DNA from: Pratylenchus scribneri
Taxonomy: Eukaryota > Nematoda > Chromadorea > Rhabditida > Pratylenchidae
DNA: 64,000 nt
Assembly (NCBI GenBank): GCA_030063045.1
Contig: JAQSEB010000036.1
Coordinates: 310,001 to 374,000, forward strand
Reading direction: 5' to 3'
The notes beneath the pieces were generated by a model. That model was not told where the DNA came from and searched no databases. It worked only from the letters and a program-made list of their open reading frames with translations. Of this stretch, positions 10,901-24,760 are shown in pieces. Within the stretch, counting starts at the first letter, position 1, and the number at the start of each line of letters is the position of its first letter. The position numbers and the translations under genes are program-made.

Positions 10901-13390
10901 ATTATATAAAAATATATATAAAAAAAAATATATATTTGGAAGGAAGTGATTTTTTTAATAATAGTTTAGTAATTATCCCGAAATGTCATGAATTATAGGT
11001 ATTTTGAAAAAATTTAAAGTAGAAAAAATTTCATCGATTCAGAGTAGAAAATTGACTAATCTTTTTTTCAGAATTTATTTAGTAAGTTGTAAAATGATTA
11101 GGAATCCCTTCATGTTCCTTACGAATATTTTCACTGATTTGAATAATAAAATTCAATTTTTAAAAATTTATTTTATAATTATCGAATGCTATAAATAAAA
11201 ATTAAAAATTTTATATTTATCATTTTATTTTGAATTATTTTGAATTATTTTTTATAATTTTTTCTTTTTTAGATTTGTGAAGATCACAGGGTGACGATTA
11301 TTTATTGCACTAATTTAATTATTTGATTTATTAAAATTGATAAATCGAAAATATATGAGTTGCAAAAAATTTAATATTTTTTCCATAAAATATATTATTA
11401 AAAAAGAAATTTTTGAAACTCTTAATATTAAGTTTAGAAAATTCTAGCCTTTTGATTTTTTATAATATATGCTTAAAAATTTTTAAAAATCACTGGTTTA
11501 TGTTTGTCATTTTAAAAATTTCACGCTCAGATTCACTACAAAATTAGTGAACTTAGTCGGAAACAATTTTTCGTAATGAAAATAATAAACTAAAAATAGA
11601 ATTAAGGAAAAAACAATGATATATAAGAGAGGAAATGTTGCACAAAAAAATCAGCTCCCTAATTATAGGCAGTCGCAGCATTTATGATACAAATAATTTT
11701 GCTACTTTTTTTTTATCTATTTATAATTTTTAAAGATGTTTTTTATTGTGTTTTGAATCAAAGCTCTTTTTGGCCTAAATATATCCAATTTTATAAAAAT
11801 TGCATGATAATAATTATAGGCTTAAAAAATGATATTAAAAAATACTTAGAAAAAGTAAATTTTAAATTGAAAATTTGAACTCTCAAAATATTTAACGTAA
11901 TTAATTAATTAATATTAGAGGATTTTATAAAATCATTCAAGTTTAGCAAAAAAATTTCATCGGAAAATCTTTTAAAAGAAGCAATTTATTTATTTTTTTT
12001 ATAATTATAAATGTACTCATCTCCCATTAAAAAATTATTTCTATTAAATAGACAAAAAATTCATTTTTAACCTCATAAAATATTTATAACGGGAAAGGAT
12101 TTAATTAACATGAAATTCAATGCAATAAAAAATTTTCCACCTATTTTTTCCAAATATTTTTTTAAAAATTCAAATTATTTATACCCACAAAAATATTTAC
12201 AAAGAAAAAAATTTTAAATAATGATAAAAAATGTTGACTAAAATTCTATGATTTTTATTACTTAACATAAAAAAAATTTGAAAAAATATTAAATTTGCTG
12301 CAAATGAGACAGCCATATTTATATTTGGAGCAATTCCCTCCATTAATAAAATGAATGAATTGTTAGTCAAACAAATAGGATTTCCTTCTTATTTAAAGAC
12401 GCGCATCGGCACCGCCATAATTTTTAGTCTTTTTTGCGCGCAGCCCAAATCATCACATTTTATTTTGCTGACTGAAGCCACGCCTTTTTCTCATACTGAC
12501 TTTGTGCTGGGCTTATGATTGGCTGAATGGATGGATTACACATCCGCGGCCGGCTTTTGGCCATTTTGTAAAAGGAAAGAAAAGTGAAAATAACAAACGA
12601 CGAGCTCATCACTCCTAAATCCCCGCCTCGATTTGGCCGTTTGGCTGCAATTTTGTAAAAAAATAAAATTGGATGGGGAATTGGACTTTGGCTTTTGTTG
12701 CGCTTTGGATATGGACTGGACAGAGCAGTGCCACTCAAAATTATTGGTTCTAAAAGGTGAAATATTGTATGAAAAGATATGAAGAGAGGAAAAGTCACTT
12801 TTTTGATGGGACGATGAATTTTGTGTGAGATTAGAAAAAATAACAAAATAACAAATTTTAGCCACTGTCTTTTGCAAAATTTGTGATGAATAATGGCTGC
12901 GAGGGGAAATGTTGTGAAATGAGGAAGTAATTTTTTTGTTAATTTTTAACTTTTTTTCTAAAAGATTGTAAGTTAAAAGAAATGTAACCTATAATTGTTT
13001 TTCTTCCGAAATTTTTACTATAATTAATAATTTTTATATTCATAAAAACTATGTTTTTATTGGATATTTATCATTTAGCTGCATTCAGATTTTTTGTCTC
13101 AACTTAAGGAAAAGTAAAGGTAACTTTTATCATCCGGTATAGGTTAGAAATTAGATCATCTAGGGGTGGATTATCATCAGCCATATATCTAACCATATTC
13201 TTAATCGCCCAAATATGCCTTTTATGCACCTTATAAAATTAATTTATTTTCGGAAAAACAAATAATTTAATCTAATAAATATATGTTTAAATTAAAATTG
13301 TCCCATGAAAGTATCAAAACAATTTTAAAAAAATTAAAAAAATAAAGAATAAATATTTATCAAATATATCAGAAAGATAAAGAATTTTTA
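7950..13390. other. gene-poor region with GC-richer islands
   Basis: No convincing gene. Long AT-rich tracts are interrupted by islands with CG dinucleotides and mixed composition, notably 8455-8660, 9360-9640, 10600-10860 and 12390-12910. The islands contain short open frames in several frames at once, with no splice structure or recognisable domains. They may be cis-regulatory modules or relics. Motif ACYCATAAA or its complement appears near 8330, 8872, 10118, 10266 and 11353. Confidence 0.4.
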
Positions 13391-13399
13391 TTTTTTTAA

Positions 13400-16300
13400 A
13401 TGGAACCTATAAATTTTGTATTGTAAAATTTTTATTTAATAAAATACTTTTCTATTGAGTATGAAAAGAAGACGGAGCATGTAGAAGAACAATGTATTAT
13501 ATAATAATCCATAAATAATTTTGATTATCTTATATTTTATTTATTTTCATAAAAATGTCAACATTTATAAATTTATTTTTTTTCCAAATTCTCCACTAAT
13601 AATTGCATATTTATAATGAAAATTTTATTTTAATTTGGATCATTGTTTATTCTAAGAATTGAAGAAAATTATAAATGATAAACTCGATTGGAATTGGAAG
13701 GATGAATGGCAAATAAAAAATGTTCGGAAAAGACTAAAATATAAATTATAATTAATAGAGTGGATTGATGCCATCTCTGCTGCCATTTACTTTTAGCAAA
13801 ATTATTTGTTTGTCATTAATTTTTGTCCTATTTTTAGTCTCATCAAACCATAAATCAACCTTCAAATATTCTTCCACCTTGCTTTTCCACCTTCAAATTT
13901 TTGCATAAAAATACCACGTGAAAAGGAGAGATAATCAAAAAATATATACTGAAATAAAAGGAAATTTTAAAAAATGATAAAATAATATAATATCTTATGG
14001 TATAATTGAAATTTTAAAAGTTTTAAGAAAAGGAAAAATTGAAAATAATTAAATAAATATTTGAATTAAAACGAAAAAAACCTTAAAATCAATTATTATA
14101 TTTAAAAATTTTTCAAAATCATTGCTAAAAATTAAAATTAATTTAAAATAATTTTAAACCCATAAATTTATTCTTGTTTGTTTATACATAAAAAGAAAAG
14201 GCATTTAGTGAAAATAAATAAAATTGCTCCAGTAAATTTACATTGTCCATAAAAAAATTAATTCAAAAAAAAAAAAATAAAATTACTTTATTTTTAAAAT
14301 TAATAAATATAAAATTCATATTAAATTAATTTGACTTTGGATAAAATATTTTCTGAATTTTCAAAATTTAGATGAATTTAGAAGAGATAAATTTTAAATT
14401 AATGAAAAAAAAAGTTTAAATTGAAGGGAGGAAAATTATCTGCGAATTGTAATGCTAAATTCATATAAATTCGTGAATGAAAATTCGAATGGATTAAATG
14501 AACATTTTAATTGGATTTAATATTAAAAGCCAAACCATTTTACTTCCCATGAGATTTCTACTTGGCCAAATTAATAGGAAGTATTTTTTGGATTTCCAGA
14601 ATTTATGCAGGAAATGACGCGTGAATGATGGTATTAAAATAAAAATTAATGAGTCTAAAAATGCCAAACGAGAAAATTTTACTTTTATAACAGAAAATGA
14701 TGAATTATAATTTGCGTATTTTTTTTGCTATTAACCTTTTTTGCTTTTGGAATACGCAAATTGACAGTTACGGTCAAAAAATACAAAACATGGCCCCAGC
14801 AACCAACTGGGTGATGGCATAAAATATCGTGTAAACTTATTTATATTTTAGGATAAGGAAAATATTTTGAATGCGTGTACAAATATTTGCATAAATATAA
14901 TTTTAATGTTTTGAATGGGACAAACTTATAAATTAGGTATTGGGTCACGGAATTCGATTACGGCATTTACAGTTTTTGTACTAAATCATAATCAATGAGC
15001 TATAATTTATATTCTAGCGCATTCAAACAGAAATTTAAGGGATATTGAATTAGGCTAATATTAAGGAGATATGCAATTTTGCATTTTTTGAATTGGGATT
15101 TATTAGTAAAATTGAAAAATGCTTAAAAAGTTAAATATTAGAAAAATATTTTAAACTCATAAATTATTTCCAATCCCAAATTCATATTATAAAGTAATTG
15201 TTTGAAATAATTAAAAATGATGAACTATGCATCAACCAAAAATAATTAAAATAAAAAAAAAAAACAATTATAAGTGAAAAATATTAATAAAAATAAACTT
15301 TGAAATTAAATAAAACAATAATCTATCTAATGTCTGATCCCCTTAACCTTAAACATTTTCTACTAACTGCTGACTAACTTTTTCTACCATTTTTAATGAC
15401 ATTCTTTTTTGGATATTTTCAGCTCCATAAAATAAGCATTATGTAGGTTCGAAAAAACCCAAAATTTGCATACGATATTTTTTTGTCATATCATATTTGC
15501 GTGGGGAATGGATGAAATAAATTTTCTGTCCCTGCCATCCCAAGAGGAAAATGTGATTGGATTTTGAATGACACACGCGCTATAATCCTATCTCCCCTTT
15601 TGGACTTTTGGGCTAATAAATTGGATGCCACGAGCAAACACCGAAAATAAAAATGAATGTAGGGACAAGGAAAATTTGAAGGCGGAAAATGAAATAATTT
15701 TGACTAACATTGAAGGAAAAATGTTATGAAAATTCAAATAAGTGAAAAATTTTATTCTTTTTATTTTAAATAATTTATGGTGTTCGGTAATGTCGGACTA
15801 TTTTTAATATTTATCACTCGAGCCGAGAAATATGTTGAAAAAAAGTTAAATTAATTTATGAGTTGAAAAATTGATATTTTAAAAAGGCAAATTTTTTTGT
15901 TTTTATAAAACACCATAAAGAATTAATGTAAAAAATTAAATAATAACTATATATTTAAGATAAATAAAATTTTATTTTAATTTTTTATTAACTCAATTAT
16001 AAAATTTTTTCATTAATTTATCAATGCGATATTGTTATGCAAATTAAATTTGCTTTAAAAATCAAATTTAGTTTTTAAAGATAGAGCAACATTTTTCATT
16101 TTATAAAAGAAAATTAAAATAATACATTTTTTTATTCAATTTTGATTTAGAATAATTAGAAAGGATTATAGAAATTTATTAAATTCTACTAAACAATTCA
16201 TTAATATTTAATTACTTTATGCAAATTAATCATAAAATTATTGGGAAATTAAAGTGTTTTTTTGTTAAATTATTCAAATTTTTTTTAAAAAATATAATTA

Positions 16301-17370
16301 TTTTCTCTAAAAATATAATTATTTTCTCTATAAAGCAAAATCATGCAAAATAAAATAATTCTAAAAAATGAGCGAAGTTACTCATCTTAAGGAGGCATTT
16401 TACGAAAGAATCAAAGATTCATAATTCATTCAACCAATGTGTAATTATGTTGGTGCGCAAAATTTTAAAAACCAATGCCATAAGCCGGCCTTTGGCTCTT
16501 CTACAAGTCAAAAATAGTAATTCGACGGCGACATAAACAAATTTGTTATTTATCTGATTCTCTGCAAAAATGAATGATAGAGTGCCCTTTTTGGTAGACT
16601 AGAAATAAGCGGTAATTAAGCCAATGGCATTGACGATTCACATTTAGTCGAAATGAAATGAATGGTTAATCGGAAATTTTCAAAATTAGATTTTTAATTT
16701 TTAAACCCATAAAATTTTTAAAGCAAAATCAATAAATAAAAATTGATGAATCATTGTCAATAATGAAATTCCTGCATTGCGTACAAAAATCTAAATTTTA
16801 AATTAAGATAATTATTCGTGGAAACAGCTAAACATCAATAAAACAAAAAGTCAAATATCTTCAAAAAATTTCCTAATTTAAATGTTCTTTAAATTTTTTG
16901 AATTTGGATTTTTTTATCTTTAAATTATAATTTTCCAATTAAATTAATTAATAATATTATAAAATTGTATTTAAATTCTGAAATGAAGTTTTTTTACCCA
17001 TAAAATTTTTCAATTTCTATATTTAATTTTGTTTAATTTGTATCAATTTTGATTTTTGAAAAATATTGACTGAATTACCGTAAAACTCGATATTTTTTTC
17101 AAATTTAAAATTAAAAAAATATTTAAAAATCTTTAGAAAATTTCTCAATTAATTTCCTTTGTTCTTCGCACTTTCTTCTCGATTATTTGCAATTTTGGCA
17201 ATATTAAGTTTCGACGTTGAAGAAACCTTTGCATTCATTACTTTATCCATCTCCTAAATAATTTGGTAATGAAAGAATAAATTTGTCGGAAAAATAAGAA
17301 TTTTACTGGTTTGTCAATGGGACCTAATTCATCGAGAAATATAGGTGCACTGTTCCCTTTCCAAAAATTT
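13400..17370. repeat. left copy of a diverged direct duplication
   Basis: The stretch from about 13400 to 14430 is clearly related to 17440-18480 in the same orientation. Shared blocks include the run around CCTATAAATTTTRTATTGT (13407 and 17453), GAATTGAAGA near 13655 and 17750, and TCATCAAACCATAAATCAAC (13842 and 17929). Further blocks near 14880-15110, 15310-15420, 16760-16900 and 17160-17300 match 18660-18900, 19080-19150, 18540-18640 and 19230-19510 respectively. The left copy is about 4 kb and the right about 2.1 kb, so material has been lost or gained, and one block is out of order. Confidence 0.65.
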
Positions 17371-17371
17371 A
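17149..17371 (-). CDS. 3' end of an unknown minus-strand gene
   Basis: Two minus-strand exons join cleanly at phase 0. The upstream one ends NSAPIFLDELGPIDKP at 17307 with donor GTAAAATT; the last exon is 17253-17149, entered after TTATTTAG, reads EMDKVMNAKVSSTSKLNIAK and so on, and ends GN-stop. No further upstream exon could be linked. The product is hydrophilic, lysine and serine rich, with no domain I recognise. A decayed relative lies at 19229-19620. It may be a truncated gene trapped in the duplication. Confidence 0.35.
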
Positions 17372-17439
17372 TTTTTTTTTGAGCGAAACGAAAAAAGATT
17401 AAAAATTAGTCAATTTCAAAAAATTCAAGAATTTTTAGT

Positions 17440-19620
17440 TTGTATAAATGTAGCCTATAAATTTTATATTGTAAAATTTTTATTTAATAAAATAACTTTT
17501 CTATTGACTAAGAAAAATTGAAGCAATGGCTGACAATATTTTATTTAAATTAAAATCAAATTTAAAAAAATAATATGTATAAAATATCCAAATTCAAATC
17601 CGTAATTTTGAATAATTTATAAAATATATTTTACTTACTTTAACAAAAATGGCAACATTTATAAATTTTATTTTTTTCCATATTCTCCAACAATAATTGC
17701 ATATTTGCAATGAAAAATGTTGGTTTTAATTTGGATCATAGTCTATTCTAAGAATTGAAGACTATAAATGATAAGCCCAATTGGATGGATTAATGGCAAA
17801 ATAAAAATACCTTAGAAAGACTAAAATACAAATTATAATTAATGGAGGGAATTGATGGCAACTCAGCTGCCATTTATTTTTTTAGCAAAATTATTTGTTT
17901 GTCATTAATTTTTTGTCCCATTTTAGTCTCATCAAACCATAAATCAACCTTCAAATATTCTTCCAACTTACTTTCCTTCAAATTTTTGAATAAAATTGCC
18001 ACGTGAAAAAGAAATAAAATTTAAAAAAAAATAAAAGGAAACTAAATAAAATGATACAATAATATTATGTCTTATTGGTATTGGAAAATTTCAAGTTTTA
18101 AGAAAGGAAAAAATTGACAATAATTAAATAAATTTTTGAATTAAAATGAAAAAAAACCTTTATTGCAAAAATTAAAATTATTTTAAAATAATTTTAAAAC
18201 CATAAATTAAATCTTATTGTTTACACATAAAACTAGAAGACATTTTGTGATAATAAATTAAAATACACCATCCGATTCCCAAAAAAATAATTAATTTAAA
18301 AAAATTAAAATTACTTTATTTTTAAAATTAATAAATATAAAATTCATTTTTGGACATAAAATTAATTTGTATTTGGATAAAATCACATTTTCTGAATTTT
18401 CAAAATTTTGATGTATTTAGAGGATAAAATTTTAAATTAATGAAAAAAAAGTTTAAATTGAGGAAATTTGACAGTGAATCAAGGTCAAAATTGAATTTTT
18501 TGTTGGCTTCGAAAAAATTAAAATTTTAAATTAAAATGATAGAAATGGAAACAGCTAAATATCAATAAAACATAAGTCAAATGTCACCAAAAATTTAAAA
18601 ATTTTAATTTGTTCTTTAATATTTTTTGAATTTGGATTTTTCTTTTCTTTAAATTATTTTACAATTTTCTGCATAAAAAAATTTTAATGTTTGATTGGGT
18701 ATTATATTATAAATTAGGTATTTTGGTTATGGAATTTAGGTAATTATGGCATTAAAGTTTTTGAACAAATTATAATCAATGAATAAAGTATATTTAATTA
18801 TATTTTTCACCCCTATAAAACAAAAATCTAAAAGAAATTGTATTAGACTAATATTAATGAGGCATGAAATTTTGTACTTTTTTATTTGAGTATTTGTGAA
18901 ACCGAAAATATTTAAAAAAAAATTAAAATATTATTAAAAATCTCATCTCATGAATTATTTCCTTTCTTAATTTCATATATTAAACCATATTGTTTCGGAT
19001 TTTTAAAGATTTTGGTTTTGCCACGTCAGAACAATTAAAAATTAATTTAAAAAAATTAAAATGTCAATAGAAAAAATTTGTGAAAGAATTAAATATCTAT
19101 CGCCTATCAGACCCGTATAACCCTATAAGTATCCTAGTACTTTTTCTCATTGACCAACTTAAGGATTGAACAATTTTAGTAAGCATTATACTGGGATATT
19201 TTCTAGTTCATAAGATGGGTTTATTGGTTTAAACAAAACTAAATTTGCATTCTACTCTTGCACGAATATTTGCCAAATTATTTGGAAAATTCCTTGGCAG
19301 AGGCACTGATGCTACCAAAGTAAAAATAATAAAAATCTTTTTAAAAAATTTTTCAAGCAATTTCTGTATAAACTTTGGCAATTGTTTCGCTATAATCATC
19401 TCGGTATTGGCAAATGTATTCATCACATTCATTGCTTTAATATTTTCTATTTCATAAATAATTGGTGAATAATAATAATAATAATAAATATTGCAAGAAA
19501 AATACGAATTTGATTAATTTGCCCTTGGATTAGGAGCATCATCCACCAATGCCCGACAGTCAAGGTAGGATTCAAGGTGTGGATTTGTTGAAAATGCACT
19601 AGTACGGTTTGCACTTTCAA
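17440..19620. repeat. right copy of the diverged direct duplication
   Basis: Shorter copy of the 13.4-17.4 kb unit in direct orientation. It retains the noncoding blocks and, at its right end, a minus-strand relic of the same gene end. Internal sections of about 2 kb present in the left copy are missing. Divergence is moderate, so the duplication is not recent. Confidence 0.6.
19229..19620 (-). pseudogene. paralogous gene end in the right duplication copy
   Basis: After a good acceptor CTTTATAG at about 19621 the minus strand reads ESANRTSAFSTNPHLESYLD and then CRALVDDAPNPRAN-stop. Where the left copy has a GT donor, this copy reads CCAAGGGCAAAT with no GT. The next segment, AMNVMNTFANTEMIIAKQLP onward, aligns with KVMNAK of the left copy but is shifted by one base at the acceptor. 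Frame and donor both appear broken, so it is probably a decayed paralogue. Function unknown. Confidence 0.35.
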
Positions 19621-20291
19621 CTATAAAGACAGTTTGAAAAAAAATTGAAAAAAATAAAAAATGGCTGCTCTCATAATTTGCTAAAAAAAATTATTTTGAA
19701 ATTAATTTGATATTTTTAAAATGTGTTTTCATCGACAGTTCGACATTTATAATAAAGAACTAATTTCAATACATAACAATTATAAGAATTTACAATGATT
19801 TATGAGTTGCAATAAATTGCCTGAAATATCATGAATATAATATTTATATACTGAAATGTTTATTTTAGAAAACGTTTATGGTAATTTGATATTATTAATA
19901 GACAATATATATGTATTAAATTAATGATTTTTGGCTCCAAAAAATAAAAATTTTGAAAATAATGGCGAATATTTTGATACCAAATAAAAGCAAAAACCCA
20001 TAAATTATTTAATTAAATTTGGAAACTTATAGAAATTCTTTAATATAAATGAACAATAATGGACCACAACGAGATTCAATGTAAATATATAATTGATTAT
20101 TAAAAAATTATATATTTAATATCATTCCAAATGATTATTAGTTGATTCCATGTTTTTAGGTTAAAATTTAATAATATAAATGTATATTGATTTTTTTATA
20201 ATATTTTTAATTTAATGGGTAATATTTTTTGCTTCAAATCAATTTTATTATTTGATAAAAACAAATATTTGGGTTGAAATTTCGCCTCCAA

Positions 20292-20534
20292 TCAGACCAG
20301 TTTCCGTTCCACCAAACCATCCAAACTTCCCATTCCCCTTTCATTCGTCACTTTTTGACTTCTTTTTAATTCCTTCCAACACAATTCGATTGGCCGCTCT
20401 GTCGAAATGAATTTCTCTTCAATTTTTACACATTTCCCTTTGATCTCATATTTTCCGCAGCAGTCAAAACCCCCAACCGCTTTCCATTCTCGAAAAATGT
20501 ACGCCATGAAGTTTCTTTCTATTCTTTTTGCCAA
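20292..20534 (-). CDS. unrecognised open frame
   Basis: An 80-codon minus-strand frame begins MAKRIERNFMAYIFREW, contains VGGFDCCGKYEIKGKCVK, and ends at a TGA. The local composition is noticeably less AT-rich than its surroundings, consistent with coding sequence. No matching exons, signal peptide or domain are visible. It could be a single exon of a larger minus-strand gene or a relic. Confidence 0.3.
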   Translation of the reverse strand: MAKRIERNFMAYIFREWKAVGGFDCCGKYEIKGKCVKIEEKFISTERPIELCWKELKRSQKVTNERGMGSLDGLVERKLV

Positions 20535-20539
20535 AATTA

Positions 20540-23500
20540 ATTAAAATTTGTTAAAACATAAAATAAGTTAATTAAAAACTGCAATCCAATTCAATAAAAT
20601 TTTGGATAAATTTACAAAATAATAATTTGATATGTTGATATCTCATCAAATCATTCAAAATAAAATTCATTTGCAGAATTATTAATTGTTTTTTAGCTTT
20701 TTCTCCCATAAATTTTATCAAAATTTTCGACCCATAAATAATTTATTATAAAGAATTCACATAATCTGCAGTCAGTTTTTTTCAAGAAATATCAACATTA
20801 CTCAAAATTGCCCAGAAAATGCCAAAAAAAATATAATAAAAATTGAAAATTGATTTAGGAATAAATTTTTTAAACATAATCATAATTTCTCGTCTGACGA
20901 AACAATAGTATCAATTGTCTAAAAATTTATTATTCACTTAGAAAATATTTAAAATTTAGTCCCTCATATTACATTATATTCAATTTATTCTATAATAAAA
21001 CGGAATAAATATTTCCAACCAAAATTCCCTCCCTCCCATTAGAGCATTCCCCAACCAATAATGCTGTTGCATTAAAGCCGTTCATTCGGCCAATTTTTGG
21101 TGGTGGGTGGAAGGGACAACGGCGGCGACCATCATTACATCAAAAAGGAAAATGTGCGCGCAACGAACAAAACCAGCCGTCAAGCCAAAACCCCCATCAA
21201 ATACATCAAATCACGCCTTCCTTCGCGCAAGGGAAAAGGGGAAACGGGTGGCTGAGGAAAGAGAATGGGGGTTGGTTTAACACTTTTGCGCAACAAACAT
21301 GTAAAAAATGGGAAAGATGAAGGGGGCTAGGCGATAGGAAATGGAAGGCAAATGTGGAAATATTTGGCGGGCTAGAAAAACGGTGGAAAATTGGCTAGGC
21401 GTTCATCACAACAAAACGTCGCATTTGGAAAGGGCAAAAAGAGGGCCAATAGGCCTAGTTTTCTATTAAAGGCCGCATCACCTACTTTTCCTGCTTTTTG
21501 TTGCGACGGTTACCGCCCTTTTATCGAAGATTGCGGCCCTCTAAAATGCGCGAACTTTTTGCAATGATGGCGGAAGAATGGGTGGAGGGCAAAACGCGCC
21601 AATTCTTAATTTTTGCACATTTTTCACCTTCTATATTAGTTTAAACTGGGCGATGCATATACGCCAAAAAAATCGGCTAATACTTTATCAATCCTTTTAT
21701 ATTTCGCCCTTCCAATACTCATATATTTGTTAGCTATTGTCAAAAAGCCGTAATTATTTTAATTTTTATTTTATGAAATATTTCTAATCACACATATACA
21801 AATTCCACATCATATTTCCCAGCAATTTCATTGCGTACACATTCACACAGCACACACTAATCCAAAAGAGCGGCACTCTATTTAAAATGTTATAATTTCC
21901 TTCTAATTATATTCTCAATTTCAATTTCTATATATTAGGATTAATAAGATCAGCAATTCCCTCTTCATAGAAATTAAGTCACTAATATAATCAATGATTT
22001 TTTCTCTATAATTCTTTTCTAATTTTCCCATACGAAAATCTAAAGCTACATAAGTTTTATAAATTAAAATTTTTATAGTCTATAAAATACTACAACTTTC
22101 TTAACATATAGGAATTATTTATTTTATTGCCTTCATTTTTCTTTATATTTTTCTATATTATAAGAGGTGATTTTTCTAATTAGCGATAAAATTGAAAATA
22201 TATTTTCTTCAATAATTAAAAATTTAATTTTTTTTATATTTTCGTTGTGATCTGCATTCTGCATATTGTTTTTTTGAAAATAAAATTTTTAAATAGAATA
22301 AGTTTTCTTCAATGAATAATTAATTTATGAGTTTTATTAATTTTTTGTATCTTTTTTTTCGAAAATGTGATCTTTGTGATTTTCCTTTTTTGCAAATGAA
22401 TTTATAATTTGTCGATTAATTCTTCTTTATTTTCTTTTGAAAATTGATATCTGAGTTTAATTACTTATTTTATAATTAAAAGTAAATTTATTAACAAAAT
22501 ATTTTCCATTTTAACTGCAAACATGACATGAGCCATAATCCTTTTCAAATTCGAAAAATTTTAATTCCAAATAAATTCTTTAATTCTATTGTTCCCCCAA
22601 TCTCCAAATAAAAAGTGGCTTTTGCCTTTGACTATGCTAGGATAGGCCAAAATGTTTTGTTTTTCCTTTCACAACACAATTTCACTGCCGCCACACTCCA
22701 CAATCCATCTTCGTCCTACGTCCTACCCCTAAAAGGCAGCGTTCAAAAGTTTGCTTTCCCCACACTGGTCCAATTGCCCTCTTCTTTGTTAGCTGCACAT
22801 TTCCCACCATTATTTGGATTGGGGTTGGGGTTCGACGGGGTGCTTCTTCCCCATTAATTCGCCCCTTAATTTCCCATTTCCTCCTTTCATCAATTGCCCC
22901 CTTTCCTCTCAATCCACACATTTCCCCAACAAATTTGGCTTCTCTCTGTGTTTTGCTGCTTGGTTGCGCAGCGCATTCCTAAAAAGCAAAACCTATTAGT
23001 AGAAAATGGGTGTTAGGAAATGATGGGTTTGATTTGGCCAAGTGGATTTTTTGCCTATGTGGAAATTCTGGGACTGTCAAATGAGAAGAATTGAGGGACC
23101 AAAACGAATAATGAATTAATTATTTGGGGTTAGACTAGGCCCTTTTTTTGTTTGTTGGTTTTCTTATTTGAACCGCACCCAAATTGCAAAATAAAATGTC
23201 TGATTAGTTTTTACTCCGCGCAAATATTAAATTAATAAATGAATGGTAAACTAAAGCATTTTTAATGGAAATAAACGGCGTTGATAAAAATTAGCTATTA
23301 TAAAATTTATTATCAGAATTTAAGGCATTAAGAAATATTTCTCAACAGCTTTTATTTCTAACGACTAATAATTTTATCTAGGCTCAAACTCTCGCCCCAA
23401 CTTTAATCCAACATTTATATTATATGGTTTTTATTATTATTTAGTTTTTTTTTCTTTATTTTAAAAATTTATGTCCTAGTTGTTAGTCATGTTATTTTTT

Positions 23501-24760
23501 ATTAAAAATTAATTTCTTAAGGAAATATATTTTCTAATATAATTATTTAATTTATGAGTTGTAAATTTTTTTAATAATTTTTAAACAATCAATGTCATTT
23601 CTACCTTCTCTTTTTTGAAAATAAATTTTATTAAAAATATAAATATTATTTTTTTCAAATAATCTATGAGTTTTAGTATTTTTATTAATTTTGCGGCCAG
23701 TAGCGATCATTTATTAATTAGTTGAAATTGTAATTTATATGAAAATATATTTTCTATTATTATTAAATAATTTATGAGTTTTAAAATTGATCCCATCATT
23801 TTGCAATTCTCTAATTGAAACCAATCCATTGAATATGGAGAATGTGTTTTTATCAGAATCAAACAGTGATCAGTGACTCATTCCTTTCAAATTATCATTT
23901 GATTTTTGCTACCCACAAAAATGTCATAGAAAATTTTAGATTAATTAATTTTTTCTTCAAAAATTTAACATTTTCTCCTCATTTACGCTCACTTACTATT
24001 ACTACCCATCATTAAACATTGTTTTGCAAAATTTTACCAATCTCTTTTAAATGATATCACCTTCCCCAAGCTCCAACACCAAATGTCAAATAGAAACAGG
24101 TTTTCACCTCTCCTCTCCCCCTAAAACTCTGACTCAGATAAATAATATAAAAATGAAAAGTTTTATGCTATTTAAAATTAATTTCATTATATTTTATTTT
24201 ATCCAAAAATTTAATAATACCAAATACCTTGCCTTTTAGTTCAGCATAAATTACTGCTAATAATTTTATTATTGCAAAACAAATTAGCAAGATGTTAACA
24301 ATTTTACAATTTTTTTAAATTTTCGTCAATTTTCGCATTGGGCGTTTTCTTCGAGGGCTAGAATTCTAGACCATGCGTGAATTTATTTATTTTTACATTT
24401 TGCAATCATAAATAAGTTAATTATTTAAATTGTCATGTTTTATGTGCATGAAGAAGCCTCTCATTTAAAAATATTTTCACATCTTTTAAACCATCCCCAT
24501 TTATTAACCCTAGAAAATTATACATATTTTAAATGAAAATAAATATATGACTTAATTTATGAAATTATTTTTTTAATTTCTAATTCATTTAAAATAAAAT
24601 TTTTTGTCCATCAGCAACTACGCCTTCATTTAAACAAAGCATAAAAAAAATAAAATTAAATAGAAAATAACACAAAATTATTTTATGAGTTCAATTTTTA
24701 AATTATTTTTTTTGAATAAATAATTTCATTTTAAATTTTAAGTTAAAATTATCTAACTTT
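20540..24760. other. intergenic region upstream of mup-4, with two GC-richer islands
   Basis: The island at about 21030-21625 is rich in CG dinucleotides (GCGCGC, GGCGGCGACC) yet has no sustained open frame. A second at about 22600-23000 has several overlapping short frames but no splice structure. The remainder is AT-rich. TTTATGAGT motifs occur near 22325, 23550, 23768 and 24683. The islands could include the promoter or enhancers of the mup-4-like gene, or an uncharacterised noncoding RNA. Confidence 0.4.
23130..23600. repeat. dispersed repeat, copy 1 (upstream of mup-4)
   Basis: Direct relative of 43090-43520. Shared pieces include GGTTTTCTTATTTGAAC, the TTTTTACTCCGCGCAAATATTAA region (TTTTTATTCCGCACAAATATTAA in the other copy), a downstream AAATATATTTT run, and the TTTATGAG motif followed by AAACAATC. 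Copies are similar but clearly diverged. No coding potential. Confidence 0.5.

Noticed and set aside
12460..12877. 128- and 113-codon minus-strand frames
   Set aside because: Two overlapping frames in one GC-richer island, with no splice signals, signal peptide or domain. Treated as chance frames in a candidate regulatory island.
22615..22999. Short frames on both strands in a GC-richer island
   Set aside because: Overlapping frames on both strands without splice sites or domains.
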